DNA of 64,000 bases from Hemicentrotus pulcherrimus (taxonomy: Eukaryota > Echinodermata > Echinoidea > Camarodonta > Strongylocentrotidae): assembly GCA_003118195.1 (NCBI GenBank), contig BEXV01000128.1, positions 93,059 to 157,058 on the forward strand. Direction: 5' to 3'. The notes below the pieces were generated by a model. It did no database searches, was not told the origin of the DNA, and worked only from the letters and a program-made list of their open reading frames with translations. The position numbers and the translations under genes were made by a program. Positions 38,100 through 51,336 of this stretch are shown one piece after another (position 1 is the first letter of the stretch; every line of letters begins with the position of its first letter).

Positions 38100-41067
38100 A
38101 ATAGTTATGGATTTTGTTTGCATCTTTTAGTGCTACTGCATTACACTAAGCTAACTAAATACTGATGATTATTTTGAAACAATCTACCCAACGTGTAAAT
38201 TGTGAGTGGGAGGGTTGGGATTTCATAACCAAATGACAACTTGACAAGTCTACTGTGATTTATGACGCAACCTGACACTACTTGCTCCATTTTTCATGAC
38301 CTATATAAAACTGTTTATTGGGATCTGGTCCAGACCATACAACTGTTCCTTATTCTCATGAAATGTATGAATGGATTGGTTCTCAATGAAACTAGACTTA
38401 TCTAGGTGAGCGAATCAGGTCAACCATGAAAAACTAGATCTCAATCAAAAGAAGATGAGTTGAGTTTCTATAGCAACGACTTCAAACTCAGACCATGGCC
38501 TCAATAGAAGGTGTGAATACATCATAACTCTTTCCGTCCCTGCTCTTACCCTAATGCTACCCTACTTCCATCCTAGTGCCACCCTACTCACATCCCCTCC
38601 CTAAATAATGGCGTAGTACATGAGGCACCTGATTTTTTTTCCCCTTCTTGTCATAGATTTGTTTCCTATTCAGATTTTTGCCCCTGCCCCTACAAGACAA
38701 AGAATATTTATGAGAGAAATGTTAAACATATGTATGTGAGCAGACAAGTCAGGATTAATTAACAACATTACATTATTTGATAGTAGGTGTAACTCGGGGT
38801 TTAAGTTGGCTCAATTTTGCCCAGTTCTACAAAGTTAGAAATAAAGAAGCCAAATTAATAATTTTGATCAAGTGAGTTTGTTCAAATTATCCAAGTGGCA
38901 ACCATGCATTTTTATTTCAGATTCATAAAGTCAGTATGTTTTTTTAGAAGTCTTTGTTAAAATGTAATAACAGTAAAAATGGCAAAAAATGCATCTAGAA
39001 ATAGAAACCCAAACGTCTTAACATCAAAACAGCTTGTAATAAAATAAATCTTGTTAGTTATTCCTTAGAGTACTCAGGTTTCTTCCCCAATGTTAACCTT
39101 CACCAACACCTTGCCTTGCCCCTAAGCGATATCACATCAAAGAGAAAAATAGACCATACAGAGAGAGAGAGCGAAATACCAAGAAACTTTCTAAAAGGGT
39201 ACTCAACAACAGAAAACAGAGAGGTACTGGAGAGGTAAAAGAAAAGGCAATTGACCCCTGTGGCACGTGGAGTTTGCCCCTATGTGTCAAAAGTTAACAA
39301 ACCTTCTGTGAAATGGAACAATTCAATTATATTTGCGGTCACAATAATTGCTCCAAAAGATCAACTTTCGGAGTAAATACGTATTATTTCTCAGAAGCTT
39401 AGATGATCCAAAAAACAGGGCTGGAAACATAATTGGAATATTGAGAACTGGTGATGCTGATTGTAAACCGGCTTAGTGGTGTTTCCGTTGGATTTGAAAG
39501 GAGTTATTTTCTGCAGGAAATTTGTTAAAATTAGTCTTCACGGGTGAAGGGATATTCCTAGAAACTCTGTAATCCTCAGAGAGACATCTATTTTGTCTCC
39601 GGTAGTGATGTCAATATGAATAGAACCATGGTGCAATGGTATGATTTACTAATTTACAAATGCTCTGTACCTTTGAATTGACACAATTTATGTTGAGATA
39701 ATTTGTGCTGGCAGTTCATAATCTAAGAGTCCTGTTTCTTTCCCTTTTCATTACCAGGATGATTTTGTCAATAAGGGACGACCCTAAATGTGTTTCCTAC
39801 CACATGAAGGAATATTTTTAAGGGGAAAACTGGACTTAACTTAACTTAAAGTGCAACCCGATCTTTGTAATATTTTTTTTTGTATGAAAGCATGAAAATA
39901 AGAGAAACAGTATGGCGAGGGTTTGAAATAATCAACCTAATAATAAGAAAGTTAAGAACATTTGAAATATGACACCACTAAATCTATGAGAATCTCAAAT
40001 CGACAGTTTGGTCATTGTGATGTATTCATGGACAACTCTCACATTTGTCAAGTACAAATATATTGTAAATTTCTGTTAATTACTTCTAAGCACCTTCTCC
40101 CTTGGGGCACATCTCAAAATATATTGTGGTTAGCATATATTATTAAAGGTTCTCTCAAAAGAAGAAGAAAAAATCCCTCCTGAGTCATACATCTTGAAAA
40201 TGAGAATTTAGTCATTTTGAGTGTTGGAACAAATAGGAAAGTTTCTGCCGCTTGGCCAAAGTAACAGTGCGATTCAGCAATTTTGAAGTGCCCGTACGTA
40301 TAATGATGACAACCTTTAACGATTCGTAACTATTCATTTTTTATCCGATTTCTTCTCAAACTTTCACAAATCTGATTATCTGATTTTTTGTTTGCTTTCT
40401 TTTAATTTATTTATGATATCCCTTTAAATGTACCTGATTACAATTTTCCATTTATGTTAAGCATCAGTGAAATTTCATATCCCAATGAATATCACATGCT
40501 AAGAGCTGCAATAAATGAACGTGCCCCAATGTTCTAGAAAAAAACCATTTGGGCATGCAAGAGAAGAAATGAGTCAAATTTGAAAAATCAAAAACATTGC
40601 TAAATGTCTTAAAATCATTACCTTCTTAGCTTTGGCAAGAAACCGAAAAGCAAATCATTAAGCCATGTTTGGGCAAGGACACATAATTGCATCCTGAACT
40701 GCTTCCCCAAAATGAGCCTGCCCTCTGGAGGTTGTCTATAGCAATCTATTACCCCTCTTCACAGTTTCATCTTGTGTCAATATGGGGTAGTTTGACACAT
40801 CTTATAATAGTCAACCATCGTCTTGAATCATAGCATTCTTCCTGCTGGTGGATGCGTCATACATTACAATCTTGGCTCTGACATTCATGTTGAAACAGTC
40901 TAGCCAATATCAATGTTGTGATAAATCATATCATCAGAGATGTGTTCACACTGGATTACAAACCTAGGTTATAAACCTCAAACCCAGGTTATCAACCTCA
41001 AACTTGCCAACAGTCAGGAGACCTTTGGTTTGATGTAAACTTTTCTTTCATTTAATTTTTACATTTT

Positions 41068-41153
41068 NNNNNNNNNNNNNNNNNNNNNNNNNNNNNNNNN
41101 NNNNNNNNNNNNNNNNNNNNNNNNNNNNNNNNNNNNNNNNNNNNNNNNNNNNN
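41068..41153. other. assembly gap (86 N)
   Basis: Unknown bases between ACATTTT and AATTGGG. A minus-strand open frame running across it is an artefact. Confidence 0.98.
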
Positions 41154-41432
41154 AATTGGGTCCATACTGTCTAAAAACTCCTTGTGGACTCTCCCCAAAT
41201 AACAACAGACCAATCTGATGAAACCTTCTCAACCTTTTTGATAATAATGACAATGTAAAGGTTATTCATCAGACTTGAAAAATGTTGACTAATTCTTCTA
41301 CTCACTACCTACTATGGATTGAATTACTAGGTCATCGACACAATAATATTGTTGGCATGAAGCGCTCTTTGATTTCTACAGACACAATTTGTCTGCTAAG
41401 ATTCAGAACAGTGTGGTGCATATTGTGTGATG

Positions 41433-41497
41433 CTGAGAGCCAGAAAGACATGAAGTCATAGAGTTCATCTTAGTGTTAAAGCCCCTCTGGCTCTCAA
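41433..41497. repeat. dispersed hairpin family, copy 4
   Basis: CTGAGAGCCAGAAAGACAT on the left; TTAAAGCCCCTCTGGCTCTC on the right. GAGAGCCAGA/TCTGGCTCTC pairs perfectly for 10 bp. A right half copy (CACCTTTCTGGCTCTCC) follows at 41520-41536. Confidence 0.65.
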
Positions 41498-44400
41498 AGA
41501 CATTTGACATGAAGTTGGCACCTTTCTGGCTCTCCCCAGACAAGGTATAACTTCTCAATATTGAATAGACCATTTGTCTTGGATCATATACAATACTTTC
41601 CAAACAACTTGTTTCTCTTGTTAAAGGCCTTCCTAACATGGCTACTTCTTACAATTAACATTATTCATGAACAACATAGATTCATTAGTGGTTGTCCCTT
41701 TTAGGCTAAAAACCCATGGTCAATAGACAATGGATGCAATTTGAGATGTGAATGGGTCTCCTTCGACATAACATTTTTTGATACAGGACCAATGATTAAG
41801 GTAGCAACTGAAAACAGTCATTATTGATGGTCATTTTATGATACCTTTCAATTTTGGATACAATGAATGAATCAAATACTAGTGCTTACTGCACAAGACA
41901 CATTAGCATATGATGTGCCTACTTCATACACATAGTTTAAAGTCAGTCTCTAAAACAAGCTAAAAAATTGGGAAAGGCAAGAGTCTGGAAGCCAACAAAT
42001 TGAGACTCCCCTGGTCTCATCTATTAATTATTCAATTAGTCCATATCTCTCTTTGTCTTCCTATTCTAAGAAAGTCCCTTGATGCCTGTATCTAAACTGT
42101 CATGATTCTCTGTAAACCAATTGACTTTGTCCTTGAGTTGGTGAGGTAAGTGTTATTCATCATCACCAAACTCTGTCCCCTTGGATTTCTTAGACAAGAA
42201 CAAAGAATAAGAAAGGGGAATAAAGACAGAGTTTGAGGAAAAGGAAGGGAGCAAAGGTGGAGACAGACAGACAGAGATACAGAGATAAAGAACAAGCAAG
42301 TGACAGAGACAGGAGAAACAGACTAAAAAGTAGACTTTGAAAGGAACAGAAAGTAAAATCAGACTATGTTACAACATAGAGACATATCAAAATGGAATGA
42401 GACAATGAAAAAAGACAAAGAAAAGTGAAATGAACTCCACGTAAGTTTGAGAAAGAGAGAGATCAAGAGGAAGAGGCTAGGGGAGGGAGATAGTTAGATG
42501 CAGCAAGAGAGGAAGAGAAGGGGAAAGTGTTTATTTTTATTTTGTTTAAGTTTTACAAAATGACTCTAGTTTTTCCTCATCTAAAACTTTTTTTTTTAGA
42601 AGGGGTTTCATACTAAAGAAAAAGTTTTGGCCACAGCATATATGTAGTTTTGTCATTCTTCTCTTACAAAAATGTATGAACATTTACACAGACTCAATGA
42701 ACACTAAACCCAAGATACCACAAGTTTGACTGTATTGAAAAGGTGTGTTATGTAATTAGAAAAAGAATCATATCCAGCAGGTTAGTAAAAGAAACGTTGT
42801 GTTTTACATGTGTGAACATACATGAGAAGACATATGAGTAGGATATATAGCTTGGCTGTTATAACTACCTAATTATCTCGTTAACCACACACATGGGAGC
42901 TCCAAGGGAGTAATTTCATCAAGCATTTTACCCTTAGCTTACCCCTCCCCCTCGCTCTCCCTCTCTCATTCTGTATGTATATATGTATGTCTGTCTGTCT
43001 CTTTTTATTTCTCTTTCTAACTGTTATAACTTCAATTGTCTCTTTATTATACCCTTGCCAATTCCAAATCACCCATTTCAAACCTGCAAAGCCACACAAG
43101 TTCAGTTACATGTAGGTGCATTAATTATTCCCTCATGTGTGTCTCTCTAAGAGGTAAAGAATGTGATATGAAACATCTTGTGGATCAAGTCATCTCAGAC
43201 CCAAACAGCTGAATCCAAAAAAAAAAAAATTCAAGCTAATATTGTTGAAATATACGTGAAAATGAAACAATAAGACTGACAACATTGAGGAAGTAGGGGA
43301 GGGAATCTGTAATAAGGGTAGACAAAAGGGACAAATGTGCCACCAAAGAATATAGTCCCATGGATTAATAGCAAGTTATCCAATCAATCAGAAATGTACA
43401 AAGTCCTATGTCTTTATTATATACTTGAGATTGATATCAAGGTTCAGTTAATTTCAATTGATCACAAATTTTTCACATTTTCCAAAAATTAGCATGTTAT
43501 GTAAGAATATGATCTTCAAAACATTTGTCAATATCAAAGAACCTTTCAAACTAAAATGTTGTCAATGTCATTCAAATCAATTTCAATAATCTAAAAGCCT
43601 TACGCTCTTGCAAAATCACGTAAGTTTCCAAGTTTCTAGTTGAGTTGTTTATCTGTATTTACAGTATCCATTCACAAGAAATGTGTTTGATTTCTTTTCT
43701 CTTACAACTGTTCCTATAGCACTTGATCAATTATCTGATAAAATTGATCAAAATAAGGATGTGTTCTATTTTTTGTTGCAGAAATATAGATATTGGAAAA
43801 AGAGTGGAAATTTCTAATAGGGAGTATCCGCATTCATTATATATTGATCAGATAATTATCAAATCATGAAAAGGCAAATAATACTGAAATAGTTCCAAAT
43901 TGGCTCAAAATCAAATGATGCAAATTGAATGCATCCTAGTGATGTTGGTCAGTTTTTAGTTTCCTTCTAAGATTAAATCTGTTTTTCAACATGTACTGGC
44001 TACACTCGCTTCCCGTCTCATTGAAGCAATGATATAGTTATTACACTTGATAAGATGACATTGTAAGGATTAAAGGATTATTAGATCCCTTAGACAAACA
44101 AATGTTATCAAATAAATGGACTTATGGACACAGATTTGAATCTTATTGTTGTGAGTAAGTAAAACCCTTTTGTGAACTTTACAATGAACTGCATTTAGAA
44201 TGTAACATTCACACTCCCTAAAACAGATTTAAATCCTGTTCTAAATGAGCTGCCAAACAGTACCAAATTAGATTTAAAAGAAAATTAATGTAATCAGAAC
44301 TTCCCAGAAACATCCCATCTTACTCTGTATATACTATGAAAACACGAGGCCAAAAGAAAAAGTCAAATATTTGTTATGAGAGGGATGTAATGCACTGGCC

Positions 44401-45623
44401 ACTAGTCTCTTGTGACTCAGCTCTTTTCAGAGAAAGTATTTCACGGAGGAACCAAGGGGGTGATGTTTCACACCTAGACGGGTGACGCGGTTCCCGTGTC
44501 ACTGACGTTTGAAAGTGCTGAATCAAAGTGAAGCAATGGAAAGCTGACAAGAGAGTGAAAGAGCTGATGATTACGCACTCTCTCAACACATGGCAACAAA
44601 ACAATTCCAGTTAAGATGTGTAGTATGAAAGGTACAGTACAGAGTTTGTTTGCCTTTGTGGAGCTGTATTGTGAAAGAAGGGTGGTAGAAGGAGGAGGGT
44701 GCTTGTTTATCTTCATTTTCTAGAATATTATTTTTTCATTACAGCATAATTGTGATTCACTTTCTTGGGGAACAAAGATTTAGCACTGAGAATGCGACTT
44801 GAAGAAGAGTAAAAATTTACAAAGTGTAAATAAAAAAAAAAATAAAAAAAACATTTCTGAACAAAAAACATGCAGATGTTAATCTGACAATACAATTTTT
44901 GAAATTAGGGTGGTATGAACTATACCATAGACTCTGATTATTTTCTGTACTCTTATAACCTTCAAAGAAATGAATGACCTTCATGTTCATGCACTATTTG
45001 CTCCCCCTTTCTATTTGAAAACAAAGCAGATTCACTTTTCCTCTCTTCTCAGAAACTTTGCTTCCAAATTTGCTTCCAGGCTCCAACTATTTTTCCCTCG
45101 CTACTCTCCCTCACTTCTGCCCTCTCACTGCTGCTGGATCAAATGAGTGTGACACTCGTTCTAGGTTTTCTACGAAAGTAAGCAAGTTTGTTTGAGTCAC
45201 GGTCACGATTGTGGCAAGAGTTTTGTAAGGGGATTAGTTCCAGGATATGGGATTATTTGACCTGGTGAGCTTGGAGATTCACCTCAGAGGATTACCCCAC
45301 TCACACCAGTATTATTCATTAAAGACGTTTGCAAAGACTTTCAAGAAATCAACGTCAGGGTAATTTCAATACCTGATTTTACTGCTTATAGAAATCATGT
45401 TTGAATTACGCTATATGTCATTGGGCCGTATGCATAAAAAGTAGCAATTGCTTGCAAGCAATTGCTTCAAGCACAAGCAATTGCTCGTCAAGCAAAAGAT
45501 CAAGCTCAAGCAATTGCTTAAATCCGTATGCATAACATTTTGCTTGTGCTCAAACCTTTTGCTTGCCTCCAGCAAGCAATTGCTTACGATCTCAACAATA
45601 GCGACGTCACGCCGGTGCGAACA

Positions 45624-45881
45624 TCATTCATGGGAGAACACTTCCCCCACTGTTGTTTGGTAACCTTGAGACACCAAGTAGTGGAGCGTGGCTTCCATAC
45701 TCTCCACCGTTGTCAGACATCCTCCCCGTTTTTCATCATGTTCAGGTATGAACCTGTGTGCTAACCACTCAACGTTCTCTTTGTCGAAATGGAACAGTTT
45801 CCGATAGGTCTCGGGAGCAATTTCTTCTCGATTTATTCTACTCCTGTACAACTTTGATCTTTCTCTAACTAGCATAAACAT
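45624..45881 (-). pseudogene. Harbinger (HARBI1-type) transposase, N-terminal fragment
   Basis: From MFMLVRERSKLYRSRINREE through ETYRKLFHFDKENVEWLAHR, with TVESMEATLHYLVSQGYQTT and VGEVFSHE before the stop. This is the N-terminal helical region of the DDE_Tnp_4/HARBI1 family: a YRKLFHFDKE box, then LxYLxxGxxxxTVG. It stops where intact proteins continue with the helix-turn-helix GVSxxTVSR and then the DDE catalytic core, all of which is deleted. The open frame extends upstream into the nested element (to 45965), but that part is not transposase. Confidence 0.8.
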
Positions 45882-45886
45882 GATGC

Positions 45887-46267
45887 TTAAAGGTAAAGGC
45901 CAGTATTGGAAACGCCCCAATTTCAAAAAAAAAAAAATTAAATGGAAGCTCTCATTACCAATCATGTGAAAGAATATGTTTTGACTAATACATGATGATA
46001 AAAAATTTGCCGGGAAACCGCCTTCTAATTCATATATTTGGTAAATTGGTTTCTCTCATGGTCTGTGAGAGATACAGGGTAGTCCCATATACATCTTTCT
46101 GTGTATAGTGCTTGTAACTTAAAGAAGAATGGGCCAAATTTCTTATCATTTTGATGATTCCAGAACCTTGCAGATGCTTGATGCTAGATGATCAACCTTT
46201 TCTGATTGATTCCACAATGTTTCTTTCACAATGCAATCGCATGACCATTACTGGTCTTTACCTTTAA
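45887..46267. mobile_element. 381-bp TTAA-flanked element nested in Harbinger
   Basis: Starts TTAAAGGTAAAGGCCAGTA and ends TACTGGTCTTTACCTTTAA, an inverted repeat of about 19 bp with one mismatch. TTAA at each end is either the target duplication, as in piggyBac-type elements, or part of the terminus. It inserted just upstream of the Harbinger transposase start. Its right part (46080-46245) is the same repeat as 5190-5349 and still has the intact TCGCATGAC site. No coding capacity. Confidence 0.8.
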
Positions 46268-49200
46268 CCGCGAACGTCCCGATTAAGCAAGAGCTCAAGC
46301 TGCTATGACGGAGCTTGAAAAAACGTAAGCAATTGCTTATAAGAACAAGCAAAAGGTTTGTTTTATGAATACGTTTTTAAGCAATTGCTTGATCTTTAAG
46401 CAATTGCTTGCGGAAATCAAGCAATTGCTTGTGCTTGCAAGCAAAAGCATTTGCTTGCAAGCAATTGCTTATGTTTATGCATACGGATTCAAGTAAAAGG
46501 CTAGCACAAGCAATTGCTATTTTTTATGCATACGGCCCATTGTCTTGGTTGCTTTGCTTTGGGTTGATTCTTTGAAAGTCTGTGTGATGGGCCACTGCCA
46601 TAATGAAGATATTTCATGATCGTGAAGTATCTCTGCTACCAATATGTAATGTTATCTATGTAACTTTAGCCTTGAATTTTGTTTTCCTTACTTCCTTGCC
46701 AAGAAGAGAGTACATTTTGGCTGAGGTCATCAAGAGAAGTGAATGTAAGCACTCATTGTGCTCATTTTAGTGCACAGTAAAGTTCAATTGTTAAGGCAAT
46801 GGTCTAAATTTTAACCTTCTCATATCTCTTTTGTCTCTAAAGAACAAAAAAAAAAAACTCTTAAGATGAAATCATCACAAAACAACTACAGTTAACTCTG
46901 CATAAGTCGTATCGATTGGGACCCCATAAAAATACTTTGACTGCACAGAATTTGATGAAATTAGATACATTTTTAATTCTTTGTGTGTGGATAGTTTGGT
47001 CTAAAAAAAATTGGTTCAACTTGATTCAACTTATGCAGAATTAAGTGTAAATTACATTGTCAAGTGTCATCTATTACAAGAAATACATACTTTTACTTGC
47101 ATATTTCAGCTTCCTTTCCACCGGTTGCCCTAGTACTCTATTTGAGCATACAAAAGAGAATTCCTTTCATTTCAGAACAATCTCCATTACCCTTATCCCT
47201 CTCATAAAATCATTTACCAGACATATTCCTGATCAACCTGACTTTGTTCCAATTCATCTTATGGGCACCTATCCTTCATTAGATCAAATATTTTGGTAAA
47301 AACCAATATATTAACAGATGGAAATGGAATGAAAGGTGGATGAATTGCTTGATGCGAAAGGGGTACCAGCTTGTCAATATAATCAATAATTGATTGTATT
47401 GTGGAACCTGTTTACATTATGTTACACTTGCAGCTTGAACAGGACCCTTGCCAATTGAAGATGGAAATAACTTTTGGTTTAATCAACAAATGTGAAAGGG
47501 GTGACAGCTTTTCCACACCATCAGTAAGTAATTGTGTTTAGAAGCTTGTTTACATTATGTTACACTTGTAGCATGCTCTTAGCATGGACAGGGTTTCATC
47601 ATGCAATATAGTATTTGGTTAACCTCCAGGATCAAAATCAAATTTCAGGTGCCAAAAAATTGGTTGCTTCCACTCACCCTAGGGGTAAGTGAACAAGATT
47701 ATTTTCAAGAGCCTGTGCTTGGTTAAGACCTCAGAAAGCACATCTGAATACTTTCAATGTGACAAGATGGTTAGAGTTACAAAATAATGCCCAGCTCAAA
47801 CCTCTTAGCTATTCTAAATTGTTTACAACTTACATGTCAAATGTATACAAGATTTTTGGTTTGATATCCAGTCAATAGATGATGAGATCCAAGAAAGAAG
47901 GGCATTAAATCAAATACTTTAACACTGTGTTAATCTCCTACTGGCAATGAACATATGATGCAGGCTAGGCTGTCAATTCAGTTCCTCTGTTTGGGGTTTA
48001 TCATGAGGTCCGTATCTCTTTTGCATCAAACTTTAAAGAGGGTGAATGGACATCCAGCAGTTCCTTACAACTCCTCCAGACAACCTTAATTTCAAACAAT
48101 TTTTATTTTTGAATTAAATTCCAAGAGTGAAATTTGACTTTAAATGCTTTCTTAAATAGATGTTAGCTACAAAATAGAGGTAACTTCTTTGCTTATACTG
48201 GAAGAAAAATGAACATCTTCTTCTTATGTCAAAACATATTTTTCAGTACTGCTGTCCATAGCATTGGAGGGGTTAAGGGTAGGCTTATCTTATACAGATG
48301 TGGACTTAGTACATCAGAGGTTTAACATTCATTAATTGGAAACTTGCAAGATTTATATTTTAAACAGATGTTAGGGCAATATAACCTGCACGGTACATGC
48401 GGTTTGTATAAAGGAAAGCTGAAATTATGAAAAGAGATAAAACACCTGCATGTAGACGTCCACAAGGGGGACTAAATTACCAGACAGCACCTGGCTTTGA
48501 CCTAGCCCTAACTAAGGATGGTCTGGAGGTGATTTATTCATTGAAAACACCTCTCCAACTCCCATGCCATCAGAAATAAATATGGTTTATAGCCTGGATT
48601 GATTACACATCAACCAATCCCTTGACAGTCTTACCACTGTGCAGGGACGAGGTGAGAATAACAACCACATTTCCAGTTCGTGACAAAGACTTTGGCAGCA
48701 GACAACGGAGAGGTTAAAATTAAAGTTTACTCATGAGCCATTCATCCATGATCCTAGTCCCATTCATGACTAAGTTTGTAATGTAGTGTAGATGTTTTGG
48801 TCAATCATCTTTTCATGGTAGGCAGTCTCTACGGTTTGGCTCTCATTTACCCCTTAATATCCCTGGAGCAAGATCAAATTAATTAGGCACAGCTTAATCA
48901 CCAAGAGTGACAAATAATTCTCTAATGGACTGAGAATGTTTTCATTTAAACACGCAAGAGCAGGAGGTACAAAAGAAAAACCAGGTGTGGTTCTAATTCC
49001 TCACTCACATGACTCATGAGGGAATGCATAGATTGGATAATGAAGCATCATTGACAATTGATATTTGAAACCCAAGGCAACGCAGCAGAATAGTAAAGAA
49101 CTCTTAAGTTTGCTTTTACATCCACAAAGTGAATTCAGCCTAGCTCTACTCACATGGGACTATACATCGAGGACGACGTGTGAAACAAGGTGGAAATCAA

Positions 49201-49558
49201 CTGTTAGCTCTCAACAGATGATATATTCTCTGAAAAAAAAAGAGATTGGAAAAGTTTTCCCTACTTCCATTATGGGCAGGTACAATACTCAAGCCAATCA
49301 TCTATACAAATATAACTTGGTTACAACAGGATACAATCGATCATGACCTATGTATTTTCCAAAATATGAGAACAAATATCTTAATTGCCTGAGAAAATTG
49401 AAATATATATTTTTTCTGTTCATGATCTTTTTTTAACATGATCTTCTCCTCTGATAATCACAATTGCGATAAGACTATTTCTGTGAACATCCCTGAGTCA
49501 GATGAGCATTACTTCATGAACTTTAACTTTATTAACATCCTTTTGGCTCTCATCAGTT

Positions 49559-49934
49559 GAATAGTGTATCACTACTGGTTGGATATTGTATCACTACTGG
49601 TTGAATAGTGTATCACTCCTGGTTGAATAGTGAATCACTACTGGTTGGATAGTGTATCACTACTGGTTGAATAGTGTATCACTACTGGTTAGATAGTGTA
49701 TCACTCCTGGTTGAATAGTGAATCACTACTGGTTGAATAGTGAATCACTACTGGTTGAATAGTGAATCACTACTGGTTGGATAGTGTTTCACTACTGGTT
49801 GGATAGTGAATCACTCCTGGTTGGAAAGTGAATCACTACTGGTTGAATAGTGAATCAGTACTGGTTGGATAGTGTATCACTACTGGTTGGATAGTGTATC
49901 ACTACTGGTTGGATAGTGTATCACTCCTGGTTGA
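49559..49934. repeat. 22-bp minisatellite, about 17 copies
   Basis: Unit ATAGTGTATCACTACTGGTT plus GA or GG. Variants (GTATCAC/GAATCAC, ACTACTGG/ACTCCTGG, TTGAAT/TTGGAT) are shuffled between copies, suggesting repeated slippage or unequal exchange. It begins next to a hairpin-family right arm (49532-49557). Confidence 0.93.
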
Positions 49935-51267
49935 ACTGTGCAAAGTTCAAGAAGTTCATTTGAAGTATGGTTCCGGGACCACTGTGAGGCACAAATTTGG
50001 CTGTAAAGATGTTCTTGGGCTATGATATGCTCTGAAACTCAAGCTAGATGCCCACCTTGAGGTGTGTGGAGAAGGCACAATTTGTTAAACTTGGAGCTTT
50101 TCTCAACAAGCACGTCTCAATCTCATATCTTAAGCTTTTTCTGGCTAATTAGATGGAGCTAGTGGTAACACCACTAGGGATATCATCACCTGGGAGAGGA
50201 TAAGAGAAGGGGCCATGCCAAGAGAGGAGAGGAACAGGAACCAGGCTACAGGAACAGGGCCCTCTGTGAGGTGTTAATCAAATCAGCTCAGGAACAACCG
50301 ATGAGAGATTCTCAATCACTCTCTAAAACATCGACATCCAATGGTGAGGGAGGGAGGTTATTCCTCTGAAAAACAATATCAATTTCAATATTGAGATTGT
50401 GAAAAGAGGAGTGGGAAGGAAACTAGAAAATTTGTATGCACACTGTCCTAATCTGAATTATATGTGATCTTTGAAACACATGTGCATACTTCTTAAGAGT
50501 TCTGAGAGCATTTATACATGGCTCTTGCCAATTCCACCTCAGTACATACATTTACATTTAATCTTTCTCTTCTCTATAGCTCTCTACAGACTTGTCTTCT
50601 GTATGTCATCACACCTCCTTCTTTCTTTTCTGCATCATATCTTTCTCTTTCATCCCAGTGTCACCAAATCTGGGCCCTGTATTGGGAAGCTTAGCAAAAT
50701 AGAGTGGCACAAAAAGATGTGGCCAGAACGCAAACTGCATAATTGTTGAAAATTATAATATAATCAGAGAAAGGTAGAACCACATTGTCAGTACATGAAG
50801 CTGGTAAATGAATACACTGTGTCGATGAGGCTTAATGGTAGTTAAAATTTCCTTCAGATATTTCAAAAAAAACCTTTAAATTAACAAACATGACTGACTA
50901 TTATGCGTTTCGCATTCAGGATGCATTTCTAAGTGTCGCTTAGCAAACTTATAAAGAGTTGTGAAAGAGAGATTGATTAAAATCAATATCATAAATGAGA
51001 TTGATATCAAACATCAATTTTATTCATAAAGGATATTCAATTTTAATTTTTACTTGATTGGAGGACTTGCTGATGCTTTGGATCAATCATCACACTTCAC
51101 AAGATGGGGCTTGGATCTACACATCCACATCAATCTCCAAACAAATCTTCAATCCATCCATCCATCTTTTCTCTGATTGATACAGTGCCAAAATCAGTCC
51201 AGCGACGACTTCCTTTTAACCATGAATTGCAGTTTCACAATCAGCACTGGAGAAAGAAGTCAGTTCA

Positions 51268-51336
51268 TTAAGAGCAAGAAGGGCATTAAGTCTGAGTTGG
51301 ATGATATGTATTAACATCCTTCTTGCTCTCAAGCAG
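51268..51336. repeat. dispersed hairpin family, copy 5
   Basis: AAGAGCAAGAAGGGCATTAA on the left pairs with TTAACATCCTTCTTGCTCTC on the right over about 19 bp. Both arms carry the same change from the other copies (C to A on the left, G to T on the right), so the base pair is kept. Confidence 0.7.

Larger units (their letters stand above)
22451..45419. other. long gene-poor region downstream of TIMP
   Basis: About 23 kb of AT-rich DNA with no recognisable host gene. Contents listed separately are hairpin-family copies, GA/CT microsatellites, a 112-bp tandem duplication, a 21-bp minisatellite, SINE-like fragments and a retroelement relic. It also includes an AT-only palindromic patch (22963-22998), a TAAT run (37030-37046), an 86-base gap (41068-41153) and two copies of a 20-bp GGTTATAAACCTCAAAC-like motif at 40968-41007. 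Confidence 0.5.
45423..46538. mobile_element. deleted PIF/Harbinger transposon
   Basis: The ends GGGCCGTATGCATAAAAA and TTTTTATGCATACGGCCC are inverted repeats, flanked by the 3-bp duplication ATT (45420-45422, 46539-46541). The 3-bp target and GGGCC end are typical of Harbinger. Both terminal regions are packed with the palindrome AGCAATTGCT (five copies on the left, six or more on the right), probably transposase binding sites. Between them is a transposase fragment on the minus strand and, inserted upstream of it, a separate TTAA-flanked element (45887-46267). The second gene of Harbinger elements (Myb-like) is absent. Confidence 0.88.

Noticed and set aside
41059..41253. Minus-strand open frame across the N run
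   Set aside because: Most of it is unknown bases.
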